Assembly: GCA_000697475.1 (NCBI GenBank)
Contig: JNEU01000824.1
Location: 143,012-207,011 of the forward strand
Source: Lichtheimia corymbifera B2541
Taxonomy: Eukaryota; Mucoromycota; Mucoromycetes; Mucorales; Lichtheimiaceae
Length of the DNA: 64,000 bases
Reading direction: 5' to 3'
Both the position numbers and the translations under genes were made by a program. Below, one piece after another: positions 45,896 to 57,188 of the stretch. Every line of letters begins with the position of its first letter. Position 1 is the first letter of the stretch. The notes beneath the pieces are model-generated. The model was not told the DNA's origin, did not search any database, and was given only the letters and a program-made list of their open reading frames with translations.

Positions 45896-46530
45896 ATTAT
45901 CGAAATTCTCATAATGAAGCATGGGTTCTATATTAAGACAAAGTTGATCATCGTGTCCAAGGGCATCTTGTGTGAAAGTTTCAAGTTTGTGGTATGCAGT
46001 CTCGATGTTATGGGCCGTTCACCCTACATATAACACCGTTCATTCATCATCGGACGCTCCCATTTTATTTCACACAATGAAGCCTACGACTTTAATATGA
46101 ATGGAGCTGATCAGCATGTCGAAGCCCGACCGGCTGACCAAGTTTGGAGTTTGAGATGAACAACCGCGGGCGTGTGCACTATGCATCCTACTTGCGCTCC
46201 GTCGGTCCTATATTTGGGCCGCCCGATTCATTGGAACATCATAATGAAGTATGCGATTTTTAAATGAATGGAATTGATCAGCATGACTCAGAGAACCTTC
46301 TTACCAAGTTTCAAGTTCAGGGTGGGCAATCCCAAGGTAATTCATACTAAATGACATTTCATGAATCCGGACAGGGTGCGGGAATTCCGTCGGTCATAGC
46401 AAACCCCACATTACACCCTCCTATTCAGAATCTTTCAACGAAGTGTAGGTTCTTTATTAATACAAAGTTGATCAGCATACCTGAAAGCATCTTCTGACCA
46501 AGTTTGAGGTTCGAGATGGGCAATCTCAAG
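45895..46530 (+). repeat. Four degenerate ~165-bp tandem units (copy C)
   Basis: Units begin near 45912 (ATAATGAAGCATGGGTTCT), 46075, 46241 and 46434, alternating between the two subtypes seen in copy A in the same order as its last four units (including the GTCGAAGCCCGACCGGCTGACC variant). This collinearity shows that copies A and C are duplicates of a multi-unit array and were not expanded independently. Confidence 0.85.
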
Positions 46531-46574
46531 ATCATGGATCAATTACAGTGTGCATGGATTTGTCTGACTGTGCC

Positions 46575-47480
46575 TGACATATTTAATTTCCACCTCTTCC
46601 ACTCCCATTTCCTTGCTTCTTCCTCCCATTCTCAACTGTTGCTCCATTCAAGTACGACTACCACCTGCGAACGATTGTCCTGCTTTTCAATCCACCATGT
46701 CAATCCTAACTGTCTTGATCCGTTTGTCTTTGACTGAATGGCAAGTCCATGGCGTGTGCACCCCACTACTACAACACGCGCGTCTTTTGACACAACACAC
46801 TCCTCTACCATCAACCAAACGTAACAGCATTCATTCCAGCATTTGTTACTAGCGTTCCCTTTACTCCATTGTCTCAAACAGCGTTCACAGCTTTGTCACT
46901 CTTCTACTACAACACATGCTCTTGCACACCCTCGGCCACCACCAAAGATAACAGCAGATTCTATTTGCAAGGTCTTTACTCCATTGTCTCAAGTTAACTT
47001 GCAGCAACCCTGCCGTACAGCCTTTTTTACGCGAACATCAGATAGCCATTGTATAGCAGCAGCTTTACTTGCATGTAGCAACTTGTTTTGATGCATACGA
47101 GTTCCTATGGATGGGATGCGATATCAGCTATCAAGTACACCGCAATACAAGCAATCTTCACCTGGTTGAGCTGCGATGGAAAATGACCAACAAAGGATGA
47201 ACAGCAGCCGGATGAGAAAATCACAGGATGGGCTCTTTCTTATTGGGATTTACAATGGTTATGATGGATGGATGAGCGGCTTTACACGTCGTCAACAGGA
47301 AGGATGGATCATATCACGTGGATACATATGGCAGAGGATGGCGGATTGGATCGAAATGACAAGATAGAACGCGCCGTGGATGAATGGGGATACTCGAGAC
47401 AAATCATGCAGCAACTGATTTGGGATCAAGGATGGGAATGTTTCTGATGGCAGCAACCAACGTACAATGACGCAATGATA
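46575..47480 (+). repeat. Module 2 and decayed coding module, copy C
   Basis: Module 2 (46575-47095) is very close to copy E: about 100 bp from GGCAAGTCCATGGCGTG through ACACGCGCGTCTTTTGACAC and CTACCATCAACCAAACGTA match nearly base for base (46740-46835 and 53072-53160). The following part (47095-47480) matches the coding module of copy A only in patches (GATGCATACGA, TATCAGCTATCAAGTA, CAATACAAGCA, GAAAATGACCAA, CTGATGGCAGCAACCAA); its 63-codon frame 47176-47367 is not intact relative to copy A. Confidence 0.8.
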
Positions 47481-47596
47481 CCCGTATAAGATACCCGATC
47501 CATTTGGTTATATAGTTTCTTTGTGATCTTTATTTTGGTATCAGTAATAAAAGAATAAACTATATGTATCAACTACAATATGTTTTAAGCTTTGTT

Positions 47597-48055
47597 CTAG
47601 CGCTGACTTGTCAAAAGATATGAGTCTAGTTTACATGGAGTGCTTGCTGCTATTGTCCACGATCCAGTAAGGTGCCTTGAAGCAAGTAACGGCAGAGCAT
47701 ATGCAGCCAAGATCAAAGGATGATGCTGTAAGCTTCTAATTGTATGATCCACGGCTATTGCTTGGCTTGGTCGATCACTCGTATACACCCGGCACTGGAA
47801 AGGATATCGCCATATACAGGACACCAAGGTACAGAAGGGATCAAGGTGGGTAGATTGCTGCGATGGGCGTGTCAACAGATCCCATATGCTCACAATGCTG
47901 CTTGTGTTTCTAGATCTACCATATACATCCAGCGGTATCCATGGATACGTTGACGAGTGCACCAATTGGGCTTGCCATGGCGATCTCGAGTCCACAGGAA
48001 AACCAAAGCTTTTAGTCACCCACGCCGCGAGTATATAGCAAGATCTTGGTGTCAA
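47597..48055 (-). CDS. Unrecognised ORF inside the repeat-rich region
   Basis: A 152-codon open frame reading WVTKSFGFPVDSRSPWQAQL, CRVYTSDRPSQAIAVDHTIR and a hydrophobic LILAAYALPLLASRHLTGSW. It matches no family I know. It lies between repeat copies C and D in a region without other genes, so it may be a decayed mobile-element fragment or chance. Confidence 0.22.
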   Translation of the reverse strand: MTPRSCYILAAWVTKSFGFPVDSRSPWQAQLVHSSTYPWIPLDVYGRSRNTSSIVSIWDLLTRPSQQSTHLDPFCTLVSCIWRYPFQCRVYTSDRPSQAIAVDHTIRSLQHHPLILAAYALPLLASRHLTGSWTIAASTPCKLDSYLLTSQR

Positions 48056-48204
48056 TCAACAATAAAAGGCTTGAATGCACGCAATGTAGAAAGGAAGGGG
48101 AACGTGTTAACGATCTGGCTGGTTACTGCTTGCTCCTGTTGTATCATACCCCACATACTCTCCACCCCTTTTCCTTGTGATCCAAATAAACTTGCATATA
48201 TTTT

Positions 48205-48570
48205 ATTGATACCATATTAATCACACGACCTTTCTCTATCTTTTGCAGTATTACTCATGTAAAAAGGATGGGATTTAGTGGAAGAAGCTATGGACAAAGA
48301 AAGGGGGAAAATGACGTGTCGACCAGCTAAAAACGCGATTCTCCACGCGTCTCTCAAACATACACCCACGATATATATATCATATTGATCGCACGACTTT
48401 TCTCTATCGTTTGATATATTATTTGTCCAGAAACGATGAAAAAATGTCACCAAAAGACTCGGGTCCGGGAACTATAAACGCGTTTTTAAGCGTGTTCCAT
48501 CAATATAACCCCACCCGACATTGGTCTCATGTTGACCGCAGCACTTTTATCTTTCATTTGAAGAAAGTTT
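48205..48570. repeat. Three degenerate tandem units, ~145-170 bp
   Basis: The segment CATATTAATCACACGACCTT followed by TCTCTATCTTTTG (near 48213), CATATTGATCGCACGACTTT with TCTCTATCGTTTG (near 48381) and CATGTTGACCGCAGCACTTT with TATCTTTCATTTG (near 48528) repeat in the same orientation. Parts before each, such as AAACGCG and ACCCACGATAT/CACCCGACATT, also recur. This is unrelated to the block A-E family by eye. Confidence 0.6.
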
Positions 48571-48599
48571 ATTATGATTGTACCCAAGACTAAAACTAA

Positions 48600-50040
48600 G
48601 AGGCAATTGGTTTCCACAAGTCTAAAACGACTCATGTACTCACAGGAATGACCACGAGAAGGTTTGCCTCATCATCCCAGCCTTTAGCCAAGGACACCAG
48701 CCTTGACCAAGGCACAGAGGAAGCAGCCCTTAACCAGAACTTGAAGAACTGCAAGGATTTACAGTCGCACTTAAGGAAGCAGCCCTTAAACAGGCCTTCA
48801 AAGACCTGGGAGGTATTACAGTCATCTGTTTACGGAATTGTAACGGTCAGAAGGCTAACAATCACCAGGACTGCTCCCGCCAATCGGTGCTCTAACGAAA
48901 AGAAAAGAAAAGAAAAGTGGGGAAACGCCCTTCTTTTATATCTTTCAATCCCAATTTGACTCCCGCTCTGACGTCGGATTGGCTATTGTGACCTTTTGGG
49001 GCTCTAATCTCATTGGCCGTCAATTCATCGTGTAGGAATCAGTAGTAAAGGTATGCTTTATAGGTGTGTAAAGGGTACTCTTTGAAAGAAATGGTGTAAT
49101 GCGCATGGTGAAACACAGCAGGGAAGCGGAGACATAACTATTCCTTACTCGATATAGTATATTTCAACGCACAGACCAGGGGTTTGTGTATTGAACGACA
49201 CACAGCCCGCATGCTCACTACTCAGCTTGTCCGATTCATTATTTTATTTCCGATTTCAGGGACCATTCAAGTGCATTAACAAAGGGATAAGAGTGTGCGT
49301 GATAGTATTGGATAAAAAACAACAAAGGTAAACAATCCCCATGATCAACCACTACAGCGTGTACACAAGAGTTGACGATACTACATCAAGTACTACTACG
49401 GCTAACTCTAGTGTATGTTACCAGCGACCACCAAGAGACAACTGCGATCCAGTGCTTTTATGATTCCGGTTTACGTTTGTGTTGCGTTGATTGCCGGACC
49501 CTCCTCGATCTAATGGAGCCGAGATCAGGCACCTCCACGCTGTTTGGGACACTGAGTTTGTATGACGGAGCATACCTGTGCCTTCATCCGTCCATTAGCG
49601 GACTACGTTAGGATTGCCGTATGCCTCCATCACCGAAAGCTTTGGTAAATGTTTTAGATTACGATACTGATTTCTTTTCTCACATCATGGTACTGCAGCT
49701 ACTTGCACCCTACAAGCCCAAAATCCTTCCTATGCCATTTTCTCAAGCGGAATAGCTTAAAAGTGCATCGTATTGAAACATGCTTTCACTATTAACGGTA
49801 CCACCTTTATTTCATCCAATGAGGTGTAATCCACAAGCAACAACAAGAAAGGAATATGCTAGCTAAATCCAAGTGGATAATAAACGATGCTTGTAGCTTC
49901 TTCTTTGCCATGGTCGTCTTCATCGATTAAAGTCGCCGTCATTATAGCTACAAACGAGTGGGATCTTGCATGCTTCCTCCTCAAGTATCCATCATCTTGC
50001 CAAGAGAAACATAATAAGGGAACAGTGTTGTATATTGAAT
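48600..50040. other. Gene-poor stretch, possible old mobile-element debris
   Basis: It contains a 103-codon frame (48648-48959) with imperfect internal repetition of CAGCCCTTAA.CAG and GAAGCAGCCC, and a 79-codon frame (49372-49611). Neither has motifs I recognise. No LTR pair or target duplication could be identified by eye. Confidence 0.35.
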
Positions 50041-50985
50041 AAGATACGTGCGATTCACCATCGAGTCAGCAGGGATCATTGTGCTATTTATTCTTGGTTG
50101 CTGCAGTCAAAGCACCCTTCATCCATGATTGCAAAATAGCTGCTGCATGCATTGACTTGAGTATGCCAATAGCGTCCATGGCTGAAAAGCACCTTTCACC
50201 AAGGTATGATCCATTTCGGCAATCCCGTCCAATCCATCAATCATCATCCTCAGCCGCATCCACGTGTTCGTTCCTGCGGACGACGCGCCAAGTAACCAAA
50301 GCAACATTCCAGGATTCCACATTACTGCACTTGATTGCATCCATCCATCAAATCCACCATGTTGGTTGAAAAGAGCCGTGTGATTGCTGCTGATATGCTC
50401 CCTTTTCGCATCCAGCTGTTGGTCTATCGCATTCTTGGTCTTCCGTCGTAGCTCAACCAGATGAAGACTGCTTGTATTGCGGTGTACTTGATATATGATA
50501 TGTGAGCCCATTCACCGGAATTTGTATGTATCAGAGAAAGTTGCTGCAAGTAACTTGAGACAATGGAGTAAAAGACATTGATAATAGCAACTGCTGCTAC
50601 GTTTGGTCGAGGCAGAGGAGTGTACAAGAGCGCGTGTGTAATGGTAGAGTGACAAGGCTGTGAACGCTGTTCGAGACAATGGAGTAAAGACCTTGCTAAT
50701 AGCAACCGCTGGAATGAGGCTGTTACGATTGGTTGTGACAGAAGAGTGTACAAGGGAACGTGCAGTGTCAAGGAATGCAGGTGTTGCTGTAGTGGGGAGT
50801 ACACGCCATGGAACTTGCCATTCAGTCAAAGGCTTTCAGATCAAGCCATTCGTAGCATTGACATGATGGGTTGAAGCAGAACAATCGTTCGCAGATGGTA
50901 GTTGTACTTGAATGCGTCAACAGTTGAGAATGGGAAGAAGAGGAAATAAAGTGGGAGTGGAAGAGTTGGAAATTAAATCTGTCAG
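50040..50985 (-). repeat. Module 2 and decayed coding module, copy D (inverted)
   Basis: On the minus strand module 2 runs 50985-50470, and the coding module follows at 50470-50040 with MWNPGMLLWLLGASSA in one frame and KSMHAAAILQSWMKGALTA in another, so it is frameshifted compared with copy A. The orientation is opposite to copies A, B, C and E. Confidence 0.8.
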
Positions 50986-53035
50986 GCAGTCAGACATATC
51001 TATATATCTATATACACTGATATCAATGCATGATATTGGGATTGCCTGTCTCGAACCTCAAACTTCCACACAATATGCTCCAGGACATGCTGATCAACTT
51101 TCTATTAATAATGAACTCATGCTTCATAGTGAAAATTTCAAAAGGGAGAGCATAATGTGGGATTGACTATGACGGCGGGAAATTGGGAAAGCGCCGGATT
51201 TATGAAAAAGTCATTTAGCATGTATTTTCTTGGGATTGCCCATTTCGCACATGAAACTTGGTCAGAAGGTTCTCTCGCACATGCTGATCAACTTCATTCA
51301 TTTAAAAACCGCATGGTTCATTATCAACATCTTGAATGCCGGCCAGCCCAAAAGTAGGATAAAGTAGGGTCGGCGCTCCTGTTCCCCGAGATTGCCCACC
51401 TCGAACCTGAAATTTTCACACAAGACACTTTCGACCACGCCGAGCAATTTCGTTCTCATAAAGTCCCCAGATTTCATTATGAAAATCTTGTATGTAGGAG
51501 AGACGACGAAGAGATGAAAAGATAAATAGGGTGTACGGCCGTGCGCGCCGATATTGCTCATCGGGACGTCGAAACTTGGCCAGGAGGTGCTTTCGGTCAT
51601 GCTGATCAACATCGCTCTCATAAAGCCTCTACACATCATTATGTATATTTGGATATACAGGCGCCTTTGTGTTTTTACATATGCTGTAAGCGTGATACCA
51701 TAGGAAAGGTGGTGTTTGTTCATTGTGAAGTCGCTTGACCCTGATAGAGCGGAAGATCCAGGCGGACTTCTTTGTGCAACACAGCTCATTTGCATGATAC
51801 TTCCCAATGAACAAACGCCACTCTCCATATAGCACTACGCTTACAGCATATGTAGAACATAAAGATAGCTGTATCTCTAAACTTTACAATGAAACATGGG
51901 GTCTTCAATCGAACAAAGTTGCTCGTATGGGTGAAGCGCACCTTGTGTGAAAGTTTCACGATCGTTGTGGCCAATCCCAAATTTCGCAATGTCACCACCA
52001 GCCAAAGTGAAATCAGGTCGACCTCTTGAATTTTTTTTTCGACGAGGCTGGTGGTGACATTGGGTGAATCTGAGATCGGCGAGGTTGATCGTGAAACTTG
52101 CACCCAAGGTGCGCTTCACCCCGACGAGCAACTTTGTTCTATTGAAGACCCCACGTTTCATTGTAAAGTTTAGAGATACAGCTATCTTTATGTTCTACAT
52201 ATGCTGTAAGCGTAGTGCTATATGGAGAGTGGCGTTTGTTCATTGGGAAGTATCATGCAAATGAGCTGTGTTGCACAATGAAGTCCGCCTGGATCTTCCG
52301 CTCTATCAGGGTCAAGCGACTTCACAATGAACAAACACCACTTGTCATATAGCATCATGGTTACAGCATATGTAAAAACACAAAGGCGCCTGTCCTACAT
52401 ACAAGATTTTCATAATGAAATCTGGGGACTTTATGAGAACGAAATTGCTCGGCGTGGTCGAAAGTGTCTTGTGTGAAAATTTCAGGTTCGAGGTGGGCAA
52501 TCTCGGGGAACAGGAGCGCCGACCCTACTTTATCCTACTTTTGGGCTGGCCGGCATTCAAAATGTTGATAATGAACCATGCGGTTTTTAAATGAATGAAG
52601 TTGATCAGCATGTGCGAGAGAACTTTCTGACCAAGTTTCATGTGCGAAATGGGCAATCCCAAGAAAATACATACTAAATGACTTTTTCATAAATCCGGCG
52701 CTTTCCCAATTTCCCGCCGTCATAGTCAATCCCACATTATGCTCTCCCTTTTGAAATTTTCACTATGAAGCATGAGTTCATTATTAATAGAAAGTTGATC
52801 AGCATGTCCTGGAGCATATTGTGTGGAAGTTTGAGGTTCGAGACAGGCAATCCCAATATCATGCATTGATATCAGTGTATATAGATATATAGATATGTCT
52901 GACTGCCTGACAGATTTAATTTCCAACTCTTCCACTCCCACTTTATTTCCCTCTTCTTCCCATTCTCAACTGTTGATGCATTCAAGTACAACTACCATCT
53001 GTGAACGATTGTCCTGCTTCACCCCATCACGTCAA
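50880..53035. repeat. Large near-perfect palindrome (inverted repeat), ~2.1 kb
   Basis: Two head-to-head arms centred near 52026. The left arm (50880-52025) and right arm (52027-53035) match over module-2 start, TATATCTATATATCTATATA flank, several ~165-bp units and the foldback core. Position sums stay at 103892-103894 from 50991/52901 to 51482/52412, i.e. almost no indels over ~500 bp, and only a few substitutions. The only large difference is one ~157-bp unit (51501-51657) present in the left arm and missing from the right. Outside, similarity continues but drops as copies D and E diverge. Confidence 0.9.
51721..52330. repeat. Foldback element 2, core of the palindrome
   Basis: Same core as the element at 14791-15268: TGTATCTCTAAACTTTACAA, TGAAACATGGGGTCTTCAAT, GAACAAAGTTGCTCGT, the GTCGACCTCTTGAATTTTTT turn, and the reverse complement. 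Its outer arms carry extra sequence absent from element 1 (CTCATTTGCATGATACTTCC; TCCAGGCGGACTTC). Confidence 0.85.
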
Positions 53036-53750
53036 TCCTGCAGTTGCCTTGATCCGAATGTCTTTGACTAAATGGCAAGTCCATGGCGTGTTCGCCCCAC
53101 TACTACAACACGCGCGTCTTTTGACACAACACACTCCTCTACCATCAACCAAACGTAGCAGCATTCACAACCTTGGTCACTTCAGTACAGCACACGCTCT
53201 TGCACACAACCATGCCACAGCCAACCGTAACAGCTGGTGCTATTACTGCCTTGTCTCAGGTTACTTGCAGCATCCTGCCTTGCAGCCTTTATTTACGTGT
53301 AGCAACTTGATTCAATAAATACGGGTCCTTATGGATGATGCCATATCAGCTATCAAGTATATCGATTGGTTGAGATGCAATGATCAAAAGAGTGAGGATG
53401 ATCAACAGCCCGATGGTAAGCAAGCATATCAGGAACCGTATTGGGTTACGATGGATGGGGTCAATCAATTGAAGTGATGAGAAACCTTGGGGCGTTGCTT
53501 TGATTACTTTGCACGTTGACAGCAGGGAGGAAGGATCATATCATATGAATGCGATTGAAGATGATAATGGATGGGACTGGAATGACATTGACGTGAAGGC
53601 TTATATCTTCTGGATGGATATGTTTATGCGGCAGCAACTTGGAATGCAACGACGGAATTATCTCTGTTCATTGTCAGTATTGTTATCTTTGAATAAAAAC
53701 CACTGTACTCATGCAAATCGCATCTATTCTCGACATGTATGATATGGAAA
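52905..53750 (+). repeat. Module 2 and decayed coding module, copy E
   Basis: Module 2 runs 52905-53330, followed by a shortened coding module (53330-53750) that keeps ATGCCATATCAGCTATCAAG and a fragment reading DVKAYIFWMDMFMRQQ. It ends about 200 bp before the INTS13-like start. Confidence 0.8.
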
Positions 53751-53949
53751 TGAAGAGCAGGCGTCGGAGAACATTTTATGTAAGACTGCAGCAGTGGAAT
53801 AGACATATTATTGAATGGAATGCAATACAGCAGGGAGACTATGGGTCTTTCTACTACTAATGGTATGCTTCGTTTTATTGGCAGCATAATGTGCGGGGAT
53901 AAGAAGGTGAACAAAGACATTGATTAGAGGCACATTCTCTTTCCCGACA

Positions 53950-56900
53950 ATGAACGCATCAACCATCATTTTAGACGGGCACCCCTCAGTCTTCACACCA
54001 ACAATACATACTTATGATGCTGACGTGGATAAAACACGTATGATATATATCGTATTCACTCTGTTGACAATCGGCAACTGATCGGTTATCATGCGTAGAA
54101 ATGCTCCCTCCCGTTCCATGGTGGACTTGCATGGTGGACAGTACACAAGAACTATGTCGAATCAGTTGGGCTTTGAACACAAGCAATACGTCGAGTGTAT
54201 GTATGAAGAAAGGATCTATCGAAGAACGCGTTTGCTCATGGGAGAAAAGTAGATCGATGTCATTGTCGCTGACGAGGATCCCCGTTATGTCCGTATGGCA
54301 CACGAGGATAAGGATATCTCCAAGGTAGGAAAAGTAGCAAGCATCACCTATGCTAATGCTAATGATGATAGTAGATGATGGCTGGTTTCTCTCGTTCGCA
54401 ACCACGACATGTTTCACAAAACGATCGTATACAACGTGCATTGGATGCTGCCTGTTCAGGAAAGCCTTTACCGAATCAGCGTATATATTTGCTTCTTATG
54501 AACAAAAATCCAAGCGATGTGGGAACATACATGTAAGGCTTATTGAAGGTATAAAAGTGATCATATATCAAGCCTAATGGACATAAAAAGGTACAGGAAC
54601 GATGATGCGTCCGATCCTCGAGATATTAGAGCTACAGTCCTTCTGGCAGCACAAAAGGCAGCAGATATTGGCAATCTACATGTCGACGTTCTACGTCTAT
54701 GTCAGCACACATCAACTACGCCATCCGCTATATTCAATCAAGAGGTAAGGAATCATGGGATAACGCGACGACGCATGTAGTAATCATTGGTACTAGATTG
54801 CCGATAATATCACTATTTCCATCCACGACATTCCCAATCATGATACAGCACTCAAGATTGCTATGCGGCATTTGGCTCAATTACATTATGGCCTTGAAGT
54901 GATACAAATATCCAACATACCCTCGAACGTACGTGCGTTTTCAAATGCTTGATTATGTGTATACTCATACCACTACTATCCATGTGTATAGCTCTCGGAT
55001 CAAGGCAACAACAACAACCCTATGATGACACAGAATATACAAATGCTCGCTCGCCCTTGTCAGCGGAATTCCAGAATGCAGACTACACACTCAACATCGT
55101 TGTCGATTTCAGATCCAAGCTATCTACAATCCAATATGAAGGAGTTTACATATTTCAAGCAAATGAAGAAGAGTGGAAATGGTAAATGATGATTTCTCTT
55201 AGACTGGTTCATGACTTATTCTAATGCGTTGCATTAAGACGTAGGATGGTGTTCTTGTATGCATACGATGATTCCAGTCAATGTAAGTACAAGAAACGAA
55301 GATATCACACCTTGCGTTGACAGATCTCTTTTGTCCAGCCAGAGGATATATCCAATGGGTTGCTTTTGGCGCCGATGCATCATAGTGAGTATATATTTGA
55401 GCAGTTTTGGAGAGCATGGTATTCATTGAGCTATGGAATAGATAGCGTATTGTATCTGACATCTCGACAAGCGGCTTATGACCCTATCAGATCAGAGGAA
55501 AGCACACACATGTTGAGTGTTGAAGGAGGTAAAATGTTATATTAACCAACATATCCGTGTTTCTAAAACAAATGTAGGTCGAATTCTTCTCCACTGTCTG
55601 GATAAGCTACTGGATGCTCAAACGACAAGGGCTGAACATGATGCGTTCGAGATCAAAGAAGTCAAATTGGAAGGGATGGATGTGAAACCAGCCATTGATC
55701 CTTTAAAAGCAGAGGTAAGCGGATGAAGCGAAAAATAATGATCACATGGCCAACCTGGATGCTTTATAGGAATTCTTTCGAATGATGATCGAGCCAGTTT
55801 CTTTTGAAGATGCACACCAGGCTTCCAAAGTTCACAGCTATGATCCTCTCAAGTATAATTCTCGCTGGTTACTTGTCCCCATCAAACCAGAGCCAACCAC
55901 AACGGATTATGTGGAGCGCATTACCAGATGGTATTCTTGTTTCCGAAGTTGCATGGGCACGGATCGATTCCCTTCCACCCCTGGTCCAGAAAGATCGATT
56001 GAAGATATCGCATTCGAATTGACAGTTGGCTCTCCTTTGCAAACAGGCTTTGGTGTGTTATCGGTAGGTTTTCATACAGATGCAATATGGTAGGTTATCT
56101 AAGCATGGTATATAGGATCTCACGGTGGAGCTGGAAAAGCACTTGGTGAAGCTTATGGATATCTTATTGCAAGACAACGTGAGAGAACAAGATATGGCAC
56201 TTTCGGCAACTAGGGCGGTACGTGTATCTAGGTTTTCCTCGTGTCATCATGATGCCGTCCCATTCATTAAGCTATCATAGGCAATAGAATATCTTGATAA
56301 TGTCCTGACAGGGAAAAGGTTGAAGATTCTGAAGCGACCCATCCTCTCACGACAAGATACTCAGTAAGTTCTCAACATACATGCATGATGCATTCTGATT
56401 AAATCAATTACTTTATAGAGTCTTGGCGAGAAGACTACTTGTGGCATTATATCTTGTTGGAAAGCGGTTTGCGACTCTCTCTGATTCTCACAACGTGGTA
56501 GGTTGAATACGATGAAATTAATTGTCCACATGCTAATATGGCTACGTAGGTATGCACATCCATCAAATCGATGCTTGCGAATCGGGTGACAGGACTTCCC
56601 ACAGCGGGTGAACATATGGTTAAGGACGAAGAGGATACCCCAGAAAGCAAAGGAAGTTTCAGTGCGGTGGATGCGGCTTGGCAGCAGGCGACCCAGTTTC
56701 AGGATATGACGTTTCGAGAACGACAAGACGCCATTGTTTCTACAGGACCACGTGGGAGATCACCTAATTTTCGTGGGCGAGGTAGAGGTGGCAACCTAAG
56801 GAAAATCAGTCTCAATCCACAGTTTAAAGTTCGACGCTATCCTGATCCATCCATTATGGTACCGCATTTGGAATGGACGCCACCTACACTTGAAGAAAAG

Positions 56901-57101
56901 CGGGCAGCGGATAAAAAGAGACAAGAAAGACTTGGTGCTCCTGGAATGCTTCTTTCTGCTTACTGGTCTGCTGAAAAGGCGCTCAAGGTTGGCAGCAAAG
57001 AATTGAGTGATACCTATGACGGCAAAGCACTCATACACAAGGACAACCAATGGAGACGTGTTCAAAAAGAAGCGGATGGCCGAATGCCCAAGAAGAGTTA
57101 A
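53950..57101 (+). CDS. INTS13: INTS13/Asunder-like protein (Mat89Bb family)
   Basis: Homologue of Integrator subunit 13 (Asunder, Mat89Bb), in animals part of the Integrator complex that acts with RNA polymerase II, with a vWA-like N-terminus. About 12-14 exons. The first exon (ATG 53950) reads MNASTIILDGHPSVF, matching the family's VFVVDHCPYM start; after a short intron comes PPVPWWTCMVDSTQELCRIS, like the animal SLWTCSVESSMEYCRI. Joining GTATGT...AAGTAG then gives IDVIVADEDPRYVRM (compare FIVSDSG). Later family marks: NQRIYLLLMNKNPSDVG, IRATVLLAAQKAADIGN, LAQLHYGLEVIQISNIPSN and THMLSVEGGRILLHCLDKLL (compare SHMLSSHGGEIFLHVL). A helical part, VELEKHLVKLMDILLQDNVR, precedes a C-terminal half with a Gly/Arg-rich motif (RGRGRGG) and a basic end that I do not recognise from animals. 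Middle exon borders are uncertain. Confidence 0.75.
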
Positions 57102-57188
57102 TCATATGCTGTTAGAAGGAAATGCTTTTTTTTATTATGTACAAAGTGTTTATGTATGTATTGGAGTATCATGATTAAAGGATAAAAG

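Noticed and set aside
48648..48959. 103-codon ORF with internal repetition
   Set aside because: Composition follows an imperfect CAGCCCTTAA-type repeat; no domain and no conserved end; probably chance or debris.
53986..54441. 151-codon minus-strand ORF near the INTS13 start
   Set aside because: It is antisense to three exons with clear INTS13 similarity and has no recognisable domain.
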